Shown: positions 23,601 through 35,000 of the stretch, piece by piece | Position numbering within the stretch: position 1 is the stretch's first letter | Layout: each line of letters opens with the position of its first letter | DNA from: Litsea cubeba | Taxonomy: Eukaryota > Streptophyta > Magnoliopsida > Laurales > Lauraceae | Assembly (NCBI GenBank): GCA_012931725.1 | Contig: CM022949.1 | Span: 3,879,934 to 3,943,933 of the forward strand | DNA: 64,000 nucleotides | Direction: 5' to 3' | The notes under the pieces: generated by a model | The model's input: the letters and a program-made list of their open reading frames with translations, nothing else | Databases searched by the model: none | Told to the model about the DNA's origin: nothing | Translations under genes and position numbers: made by a program

Positions 23601-26600
23601 ACATCATGTGAATCATGTGAGACAGATCTAAACATGCATAACTAGAAAAATGGTAATCCATGTGAGCTCATCCTCCCATTTGCACTATACAAACAAGATG
23701 TCCATGGCGAGAGCTAGATAATATAAACAATGCAATGGTACCACGAGTCTCCATAATGGAATTAATCTTGTGGCCAGCAAGTGTATATATAAGATTATGG
23801 TACCAGAGTATATCGCTTTAAAACACGGCCTTACTGCAGTAAGCAAAACGAGGCAAAACCCACGCAAGCCGGGTTTGACTAGGCATGGATTGAAGTTAAG
23901 TGGTGCCAACATGTGGATCGAAGGTAATTCTAACTGGATGTAATGCAAGGTAGGCTACACAAGCAGCTCATCTAGCAAGGGCGAGTACATCAAGGGTGTA
24001 ACACTAATGGTCAAGCCCATCTAGTTCTAGGTCTTCAAGGTAGTCAAGCATTTAGGGTACAACAAGTCCATCTTGTAAGCAAGGGTTGCTAGGTCCACCC
24101 TAGGTCCAAGGTATAGGTCCATGGCAACAAGACATCAAGTATCAACAAGTATAACAAGTAAAAAACCAAAGAAGCATCTACAAGCCATACGAGAATAGAA
24201 TACTATAGAACGTGTATCATGAGACAATGTAAGCCAAGATCAAAAGACAATGTCCAACCTAAGTCTAGGTTACCAATGATCAATACCGTCCAACCCTACA
24301 TGACCTTAGGGTCCTTAATGTCCAATTTGAATTATACCATTGGCGTTCCGAAGTTAAGTGACATCAAATGCCCTAAGCCTTCATACACTTGACCTAGTAT
24401 GGATCTAAATGAGTTTGGGCAACCAGTAGGTGAATGTCAGCTCAAGCATCACCTACGATGGTCCCACAGTTAATACAATAGCGCATGACATGGTTAAAGG
24501 GGTCCCAAACTGGTCCAAGGGTCTTAAGGTATGAATTCTGCACTTTAAAGAAACTCAGGCTTACGGTTAGCCATGGTCTGGATACGACTAGCCGTGAGTG
24601 TTCTACTGTTAGGTTATGGCTAACCGGTTTAGAGTCTTACGGCTCATTGATGTACAAAAGCCTTGAGATTCAGCTCTCTGGAAAAGTAACTGTAAAAAGG
24701 CTGAAATACACTATAGTTAGCCTCACAGCTCACTGTGCGTAGGTCACAGCCAGTCGTGAGCTGACCGTAGTTCAAAATAAAAAAATTTCACTATTCTGGA
24801 ATTGCAACTGTAGGACATTTATGGTCAGTTTCCTGAAGGCTTATGGTTAGCTGTTAAGGGTTTACGGCTAGCCGTAAGTCCCCATATCTAAAACCTCAAA
24901 ATTGAAAGTTTTGAATTCGAAGGGGATTTCAACTCAAACATTCAGATCTGAAGAATTCCATCATATTCTACATAATCTGGGCGGCAGGGCCTAATCCACC
25001 ACAAGCAAGACCTATTCTACCAAATTATCCATTAACAATCCGATAATCATTTAAATAACATGAAAACACCAAAGGAGCTTGAATTAGGGAATTTTAGAGT
25101 AAATCAAGGAAATCAAGCATGCAAGTTATGAAATTATAGATGTTTACTTGCCTCAAGCTAGATCTAGGTGAAATTTTCCAAGAAACCCCTCATGATTTCT
25201 AACAAAACTCTTAAGAAAACTCAAATCTAACCCCCAATAAGAGATCCTACACCAAAACCAAGGATTCGGTGCTAAAAGGGCATGCATGCTGGATCCTAGC
25301 AATGGGATCATAGATTTAGATGAAAGAAAGGGTTTGAGAAGGGATTTGCTTATCAAACGAGATCTAACCAAGAGAATCAAGAAGGGGAAGGAGATCTTGA
25401 TGATGAAGATCATAGATCTTTTTTTCTTTTTTTTTGTTATCATTAAAAAAAAATGATGATCTAGGGTGTTCTTGGTGCTTGGATTGGCCTCCTCTATCTT
25501 AGATTAATGAGATCATTGGTCCTCTTGAGTGCAAGGAAGGAGAGAATGAGAGAAGAGAGTGGTAGAAAGAAGAGAGCTTCGATGTAGGTGAGAGAGGGAA
25601 ATGAAATGAAATAACTTGAGAGTTGGGTTATATAGGTTTGGTGACTTTTCAATAATTATAAGAAAGTTCTTGGCTCTAGTCCATTCAAGTAAATAGGGCG
25701 TTTCAAGGAATCTGGGTTTGCAAGAGGGGTCTTAATGCAAGATAAGGGTTTCCCACAACAATTCCCATTGTCCAAGGTGCTAAGACCCACAAGATCCTAA
25801 TATTACAAATAACCCCCTGCACTCCAGAAGAGTAACAACTAGGTCCCTATAAGACTCCAACTAGGCCCAAACTCTCCTGAAACCATCTAATCTCTATTCT
25901 AACCCCCGGGAAACTAGTGAATTACCCTCTAAAACCTGATTAATTAGCATCTAGGCACACAATTAGGATACGGGGGCCTTACAGGTGGATGAATGGTCAA
26001 TGTGGTTTAGGGATGGCAATGTGTCGGGTTTAAATGGGGACTTGCCCCAACCCGTTCCCATTAACAGAGGGTTTGGTAGTGTGTTGATTGGGATTGGGAT
26101 GTGTCACAACCCAAATCCTGGGGCCCTGTCAGATCTCTGGATCGTGATAACTTTGGTAATATTTACCAAACATTAGTCAAATAATTCACATAAGCATTTG
26201 GCATTTAAAATCAAATAATAATTTCATTTAATCAAATAGTTGTAACTACTAAAACTTTACTATGTTCGGTCTGCATCAATAATGTACTAAAACATTAAAT
26301 AATATTCCTAAACCAGGCTAATCCCTTTATCTACTAAATTATCTTTTCTCGTGCACTCTTGTCAGCCACGCATATTGAAATTCACGTGCTGATCATCGTT
26401 CCGCTCTGTCCCGCCCGCAGCTTGATTACCTGAAGGGGGTAACACAACATCAGTACTACTGGTGAATGAATATTCCTAAATTACACAAATCATATAAATA
26501 TAACATCACATGATTTAACAAGTCTAAATCAATAATCAAATATTATTTAGATTCTTTCACACACAATCCGTGCCCATGCACATCACCACGCCTCAAAGGC

Positions 26601-29014
26601 CTCATCGTATACATGTATACCGGTCACCATGACCCTGTCTCATCAGACACGTCCACTAAGGACCAGCCATCAAAGTGGCCCATCACGTCCATTAAGGACC
26701 CGCCGCTATAACGGCTATCATGGCCCGAAGCCATCCATCATCCGGACGCAAGTCCAACATCCCAAATCTGGGACCCAGTGCACAATATCTCATAATCAAA
26801 TATTAATTAATGATTTACACAGTAGTAGTGTGGACCCGACCCATACATACTTCACTGGTTGTTGCCCCCACTTCATATCAAAATTGGTATAGAGTGATAT
26901 GGTGGGCCCACGCTAGGTATAATACAACCTTACTCATAACAGTCAATTACAGCCTATTTAGTTAATTATAATCAACTAAACATTGATCACAAGTCTTGAT
27001 TTCACTTAAGTAGGGAAATTAATTTATTATTTCTACACACATGCCAAGCCTATATTTATTATTTTACTTCTATTCTCAATTCTACCTATCTGTACAGAAC
27101 ACGTAACTGAGAAATTCATATCTGAATCTCTTGATCAATCCAGTGGGTCCCACTTGGCTATACCAAGATCAGCCATCTAGGTAAGTGTCGCCCAAGGCTA
27201 AGCTTCAATCCCATTGAATCTGATGTGCCATCAGGTCGGTTCCTTGGGCCCACAGACCTAAACGGTCTTTAATGATTTAACAGAATCATTCACGCATAGG
27301 AATTTTGTGACTGTTGGATAAAGAAACATATGGGGCCTACTTCCTAAGAATCCAACATCACTAAGGTCGACTAAGAGTCTCCAACAGGATGTAGGGTCCT
27401 GATCTCAGATCAGATCATGCAATGGGTCCCACTAGTATCATCGACCAAACTGCCTTTTTCCCTATGGTTCACGCCCCATGCTTCATTGCAGAAGATCTGG
27501 TGGGCCACACAGGTCCACTCAGTATGGGTCCCTTACACCTAAGGTCGCCCATGGCCCCCTCATATGATCCCTGGGCCAGATTCACTATCTAGTGAACCAT
27601 GGGGTCCCACAACCAATTTCGGCAGAATTTTCTGACATGGGCAGCAAACTCAGAATCCTGTTTCTGCCCTGGATCTTGTTTGAACCCATTCTTTCAATTG
27701 ATATTAACCTACAGAAGTAATCTTTGCCCACAAGAACTAGTCACCAGCATGTCAAGAGATTTTTATCACACCTTAACATCCTTTAAGCATGAGTATAACG
27801 ACAATACTACAAACAGAATTTTGCAGTCTTGTAATTTCACTATCCATAACCTTACTTCTCCAAACTTAAGGAAGATTCACTCACCTTTGATACACAATTG
27901 TCTCCTTTGACATCAACAGCTTTCTCCTTCTTCTCCTAATTTGCAATCCACAAGATTCTCAGACTCTTCTTCAATGAATAGAATTATATCACAAAGGGTC
28001 GTTGGTTCTCATATATAAAGGGAAAGATGGGAATTCCAATCACTTTCAAACTTTCCATTTAGAGTTGTTTTACAACTCTCTTCTTTCCCAATTCTCTCTC
28101 ACGTGGGATACTTGTTAAGTTTCACTAAAAGTCTGGACTTCTATTTCCATTATAACTTGGGCTCAATTATCATTACAACTTGGGCCAAGCTATAATTAAA
28201 ATACTACCTGGGCCAGACCAATCCTAGGCCCAAGTACTCAGGATATTACAGGATGGGTATGGTTTTCCAGACTCTCACCCAAGTGGGGTTTGAGGCGGGT
28301 TTGGTAGTGTGTTGAACTGTTGATCGCTATGCCTGACCCACCCCATTCTATTTTTCTTCGATTTATATATTACTTAATTGTGAACATAGATCTTCATTTG
28401 TATAGGTGATAGTAGGGCGTGACACTCTCATAGGTTTAAGGTTCAAGTCCTAGACTACGTAAATAATTTTTTTTTCATATTAAAAAAAAGCCACTCAGAA
28501 ACTCAAACCGATCCGTACTTGTCATGGGGTGGGTTTGGTATCACAAACCAAAAACCCATCATGGGTCTGGTTGGGTATGGGGAAGAGCACATGCCAGTTG
28601 GGTTGGTTTCAGCCTTTTAGGTCAACCTAAACCTGAATTGTCGCCATCCTTATTGTGGGTTACAGTTAAATGGTGTTTTTTTTTTTTTTATTTTACCTTA
28701 TAAGATTCAATTTGATGGTGAATATGGGTTGGACATGTCAAATTAGGGTGTGGCAACAACAGAGCTGAGGGGGGTGTTGCTCTTTTTGGGACGGGGAGAA
28801 GGAGAAAAAATGGGGGTGGGGGGGGGGGGGGGGGGGGGTGGGGATGGGATGTTGGGTTCAAATGGGCACGGGTCGGGGATGTTGGGTTCAAATGGGCTGG
28901 GGTCCAGACTATGATCGATTATCTAAGTGAGGGTTCCAGACTGGATCTGGCCGGAACCAATCAAAGGAATCCAGAGCTGGTTCTAACTTGAGCGAAATGG
29001 CTCCAATTGATTTC

Positions 29015-29056
<42 letters not shown>

Positions 29057-32000
29057 TAATAAAAATGGTTTGAACAGTGAACTATGAGAAGTCTCCAGAA
29101 GTTTAACCACGTAGAGTTACGTGGTTTTCAACTTTTTTGGAAAAGTCACACTAGTGGATGGCATCATGGTTAATAAAATTGATTCTAAAAGGCAAAATAA
29201 TTGCTACGTTTACTCTGGAAACTATGCATACGCAGACAAAACCGAATCTGCCTCCTTAAAACACGGGCTAACGTAAACACTGGACATACAAAAAAGAGAT
29301 ACAAATTCATTTCCTAATCTTTTTTAACATCATTTCCCACTTAACGAGCAGTGTACATTATATGAATAAACTTTCGATATAGCATAATCTAAATTCTGTT
29401 TTTCATCCGTCTCTCTTAGTGGACTTAATTGTATTAATGAATCATCCTTTAAATTATTAAATAGTTGACTGTGAAATATATATTTTGCATAGCTCTGTAG
29501 ATGCATGTGTAATGACCTTCTTTTACTGAGTACTCATATGAAGTAGTCCAATTACAATAGTTGTATATCAATATTTACATGATTATGGTTTTAATGGTCA
29601 ATGCAGTGCTATAAATGATGGAAAGTATATAAACAATGAATTCAATGATGTATATTTGGTAACCACCCCAGATCCAATTCCTCTTGAGGCCTTTACTCTT
29701 CAGGTGAGAGCATTAATTTTGAGAATTATGTTCTAATCCTTTCCGCAATTCTTCTGAAGTCTGAAGTGCAAACTTAGAAGTACATTTTTATCCCAGCATT
29801 TGTTTCAATTATTCTTCTGATGTGTGTATTTATTTATTTTTGGCCAGATCTTTGTCAGTTTTTCTTAGAAATATGAGAAAGTGAATTTACTAATAACAGT
29901 TTAATTTGTAAATGAGATCATGTGGTCAAAATGTTTTTTCCTTTTTGATCAATATTTTGTACCTAGTTTATGTGTCTCGATAAAATTTTGAAAGTAAAGA
30001 TAAAGAAGAATGTTTTTTTTTTTTCGCACCCATGAAAGAAAACTTTAGGTGCCTTGGATCTATGGTGCAACAGGATGGAGGGATTGATACTGATGTAAGT
30101 CACAGGATTCAGGCCGGGTGGACCAAATGGAGGAATGTGATGCAGTACGGGCTACTATTGACTACTGGTCCCACCCAACATAGTTTATAGGATATTTATT
30201 TTTAGTAGCTTCCTAATTTTATTGTAATTAGGATTAGCATTATGATTTATTTGGTTTCCTAGTTTGATTAGGATAGTTTCTATTATTAGATTAGGTTGTC
30301 TTAGGCCCTAAGTTTACTTTGCCTATTTATATTGCATTGTAGAGATGATAATCTCAGATTGGAATTAAGTAAAATTGGGATTTTTCCCTTGGAGAGGTTT
30401 TCCTCGTGTTAGAAATCTCTGCGGAGATAATTTGAAGTGTCTTTGACACGTGCTTCGGCATCTACGCAAGCCCTAACCCTAGGGCCTGCATCAATTGGTA
30501 TCAAAGCTGAGGGGATTGTAAATCACCAAGCCAGAAAACTTAATGCATCTAAATGGTCTGCGCAAAAGCCTCCATCAAAATCAGATTTTAATCCAAATGC
30601 TAATTCCTCAGAAAAGTTTTCTTCCAAGTCTGAAGATCCAAACAGATTCACATGTTTTCATTGTAAGCAAAAGGGTCACCGTGCGTTTGAATGCCCAAAA
30701 AGAATAAATTTAATGAAAAGTGCACAAGAAGAACCGGAAACAAAAGATGATCCTAAAAGTGAAGAATCCGATGAAGCGGAGGAAATATCAGCTGCCAGAT
30801 GGTGAACTTCTCTTGGTGCAACAAGAGTCTATACCCACTGTTGAAAAGAAATGGTTGCGGAAAAATATTTTTCGTTCCACAGGTATAATACATGGGCAAA
30901 ATTGTACAGTTGTGATTGATGGTGGAAGTTGTGAAAATATTATCTCTCAAACTCTTGTTGATCGCTTGAAGTTGAAGGTTTACAAGCACAATCGTCCCTA
31001 CTTTGTTAAATGGCTCATGATAGGTGATGAAGCGCATGTGCGACATACATGTCAGGTTACTTTTGCAGTTGGTAATGATTACAAAGATACAATTTGGTGC
31101 GATGTGCTACCAATGGATAGTGGCGATATCCTATTGGGTCGCCCATGGATGTATGACAAGAATGGCACTCATGGGATGCGCAACAACACGTATACCTTCA
31201 TGCACGGTGGAAAGAATGTTACTCTCTATCCCAAGAAACCCGAATCGCCGAAGAAGAAATCAAGGGTTCATGCTACAAAGGAAGTGCTTCACGTACATCA
31301 TATATACAGAGGCAACTTGAAGAAGACCCGAGTTCGAGGTCGAACTCTTCTTTCAACCTGGGGGGAATGATGCAGTACGGGCTACTATTGACTACTGGTC
31401 CCACCCAACATAGTTTATAGGATATTTATTTTTAGTAGCTTCCTAATTTTATTGTAATTAGGATTAGCATTATGATTTATTTGGTTTCCTAGTTTGATTA
31501 GGATAGTTTCTATTATTAGATTAGGTTGTCTTAGGCCCTAAGTTTACTTTGCCTATTTATATTGCATTGTAGAGATGATAATCTCAGATTGGAATTAAGT
31601 AAAATTGGGATTTTTCCCTTGGAGAGGTTTTCCTCGTGTTAGAAATCTCTGCGGAGATAATTTGAAGTGTCTTTGACACGTGCTTCGGCATCTACGCAAG
31701 CCCTAACCCTAGGGCCTGCATCAGAATGCCTCGGGGGTCTTGTGTGATCGGAAAGTCCCTCTCAAGGTTAAAGGAAAGTATTATAAGGTGGCGGTACGAC
31801 CAGCGTTGTTATATGGATCAGAGTGTTGGGCAGTAAAGCATAATCATGTCAAGAAGATGGAAGTTGCGGAGATGAGAATGCTAAGATGGATGTGCGGGAT
31901 CACAAGGAGAGATAGGATTAGGAATGAGGAGTTTAGGGGCAAAGTAGGAATAGCACCGATTGGAGATAAAATGAGAGAAAATCGACTGAGATGGTTCAAC

Positions 32001-35000
32001 CATGTTAGAAGGCGTCCAACGGAGGCACCTGTTAAAATGTGTGAAAGCATGGAGATTGCCAGGAGTAGGAGAGGGAGAGGGAGACCCAAGAGAAGTTGGA
32101 AAGAAACTATTAAACATGACCTTGCCTACATGGATCTAACGGAGGACATGGCCCTAAACAGATTTGATTGGCGTCGTCAAATCCATATAGCCGACCCCAC
32201 CTAGTGGGAAAATGCTTGGTTTGGTTTGGTTTGGTTTGGTTTGGTTTATGTGGTGGGATGCCCAAATTTACTGTTTCTTTTGTTTGGTACATTAAAATGG
32301 TTAAGAATGTGTTAGAGAAAGACCATTAGGTAAAAAATGTTGTTGGATAAAGGAGTCATAGACATTGTTAGTGCTTGTGCTCCTCAAGTGGGATTATGTG
32401 AAAGTTATAAAAAAGAAACTTTTGTGCTTTGTCAATGAGTCAATAAAATATATACTCATTGAGGTAAGTAAAAATAATTTGAGGAGACTTGCATGGTGAA
32501 GTGAACGAAAGAGAGGGCAATGAAAGTTTATAGTCTAAACAATGAGATGCCAAAGCATCCTCGATTTTGTTGTGGTTTTTTATTTTTCAATAGCTTTTAT
32601 ATGTGCTTTGAGAAGAAGAAAGAGCACCTTGTGACAATTTAAAGCATATTTAAAGGAAGTATCGCCAGGGGAATGCAATCAAGGAGCGGATGGCCTGACT
32701 AGTATTACAACTCCCCCCCTTCCACCACTGTTGCAAAAATCGGCCTAGGCGGCCGCCTAGGCGGCGCCTAGGCGCTAGTCGGCGGTCACCGCCTAGGCGG
32801 TGCCTAGGCGCTAGGCGGGGATTAATCCGACTAAGAGGGGATTAATCGGGCTAGGCGGGGATTAATCGGAAATTAATCCCTAGTCCATGCCCACCGCCTA
32901 GCGTCCGCCTAGCTTTTACAACATTGCCTTCCACTACCTTTCATTCTAGGGTTTCTCATCTCCTCTTCCTTATTCCCTTCTTCTTTTGCTCCTCTCTCTC
33001 TTGCGGACTCTATTCCCATTTCTTTAGAGCAATCCATCACGGGACACCAAATTATTTTTATTATTTAAAATATTTACAGAATTTTTGTCACAAAATGGGA
33101 TACTCAACCCGACCTTCGCCAAGTTGGGAATCGAGTTTGGGTTTTTAGCCCTTGTTTTACCACACATTCATCTGAACTTTCTCACCTCTGCTGTTCTCAT
33201 TTTGTGCACATGTTGCTTCTTGACTGGCCAACATTCTGCTCCATAGGTCATAGTTGGTCTAATTGTTGTTATGTAAAATTTTCTTTGTAATGTTGTTGGT
33301 ATGCATCGATCATAAAGTACTCCAATAGCAAGTCTCCACTTCAACCATCCTCTTATCCTATGTTTGACATCTTGCTTGATCTCTCTTCCTTACTAATTAT
33401 CTAGCAATGGTATTAGAATGAATCTTTTTGTGGCATCTCTTGAGCTTCAATTCTCACAGGAGTTACAACTCTTAGCACTACGCCACTAAAGTTGCAATTC
33501 ATAGTATGACTTATTTTAAAGATCTTGGATTCTAAAACATCCTGCCATCTCTCAAGCTTTGTATTCACACCATCTCTCGATTCATCCACCAATACTATAT
33601 TATTAGCGGACAACATACAACATGGTACCTCATGTTGAATATGAACAATTAACCTGTCCATAATTAGCGCGAAGAGATAAGGGCTTTAAGTAGACCCCTG
33701 ATGCAAACCTATGGTGATTAGAAACTCACATGTCTTTCTACTGGATGTTCTCACACTCGTGACCGCTCTCTCATACATTTCTTTAATGATGTTAATATAA
33801 CCTCTTGGGCACTCCTTTTGTCTAGAACCCACCAAATCAAGTCTCTAGGTACCCTATCATTGGCTTGCTTTAGATCGATGAGGACCATATGAAGATTTTT
33901 CCTCTTTTTTGTAGTATTTTTCCGTTAATTGCCTAATTGAAAAGATAGCTTCCATAGTTAATTTCGATAGCATGATACGAAATTGATTTTCAGAGATTTT
34001 GGTCTCTTGTCTAAGTCTTTGCTCCATTGCTCTCTTCATGGTTTCTTAGTTTCTGTAGTGAAAAATATGGACACTTCTTACGACTTAAATTCATTGTTAA
34101 TGTCTAAATCATACCGTAAAATCTTAGATTCAAAGGAAACCATTCTCTATCCTTTAATATATACCATGTGACCCCTTGAATTACGATGGATCCATCGAGT
34201 TTTCACCGATCCGAATGGATTAGACTGTTGGATCGAGGGTCAAATATTTTCTTTAATATAAAATCATTAAAACTTGTGGGCCACGAATGAAGGGGTTAGA
34301 GGCATGTGATTGACCTCAAACTTGATATCTTGGTCCATTCAAAATGTCTCTTTCCATCCCCTAGTCCCGTGATCAGTAGGCCCCAGGTGGGCCCCATCAA
34401 GTTTCTCTCACCATAATATGGTGCGGGATGGATGCATATGAGATATATATATATATATAATCATTATCAAAGCCTTGTCCCAACTATGTTGTGGCTACCT
34501 GAATTCTGTTTCTCTATTTTGATCTATCCTGGGCCAAATCCTTAGATAAGTTGTACATCTTTAGATCTATTTTTTCTACATCCATCCATGTCCTCTTTGG
34601 CCTTGATGGGTCTTCATTTTTACAATGGTTTCAAGGGTTTTATAGTGTTTGATTCTTTGGACATCTTTCCATCTCTCCATTGTTGATTTACATGCATCTC
34701 TGTGGGCCCCACAGAGTCCCAAGGTGAAATTGTTAGAACTATTTACACTATTGCAAACACATATACAGGCTCATGAACTGATTTGCGTTACTTTACATTT
34801 TATAGGAAACAGAAGTATCGGCTGTTAAGTATATTTTTTGGGAGGATTACAAACACTTACTCGAAAAAGAAGACGAAAATTATGTCCCATATAATGTGCA
34901 AGGGCAATATGGTCAACTGTTCAGTATAATCGAGAAAAGGTATGCATTTGGTAACTTTTATGGAATGTATTTTATTATTATTATTTGGATTTTAACATTA

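Larger units (their letters stand above)
22965..25983 (-). mobile_element. solo LTR of a large gypsy-type element
   Basis: About 3,019 bp, read on the minus strand from TGTAAGGCCCCCGTATCC to GGGTGTGACACA. GGTG occurs on both outer sides (22961-22964 and 25984-25987), consistent with a 4-5 bp target duplication. A TATA-like CCTATATAACCC near 25630 reads on the minus strand and supports that orientation. There is no internal domain and no second LTR, so it is a solo LTR left by LTR-LTR recombination. One terminus has a 26-bp tandem duplication. Confidence 0.75.
30138..31723 (+). mobile_element. non-autonomous LTR retrotransposon with identical LTRs
   Basis: 1,586 bp. LTRs of 356 bp at 30138-30493 and 31368-31723 are identical by my reading. 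The exact 5-bp duplication GAATG lies at 30133-30137 and 31724-31728. The primer site TGGTATCAAAGC at 30496-30507 fits initiator tRNA-Met with one variant base. The 874-bp interior encodes only a zinc knuckle and a protease-like domain. No RT, RNase H or integrase is present, so it depends on a helper. It is inserted within the RTE LINE. Confidence 0.95.
30040..32247 (+). mobile_element. 5'-truncated RTE LINE, split by an LTR element
   Basis: The C-terminal part of an RTE-type reverse transcriptase starts CLGSMVQQDGGIDTDVSHRI before 30137. It resumes after the insertion at 31724 with VRPALLYGSECWAVK, MRMLRWMCGITRRDRIRN, GRPKRSWKETIKHDL and ADPT followed by a stop. The 3' tail is a run of TTGGT units at 32216-32246. 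The 1.6 kb LTR element interrupts it at GAATG. RTE elements reverse-transcribe at a nicked target. This copy lacks the endonuclease and most of the RT. Confidence 0.88.

Noticed and set aside
28381..28480. Second SINE with a GGTTCAAGTCC B-box-like motif
   Set aside because: No clear A box, tail or flanking repeat; it lies inside an interrupted MITE.
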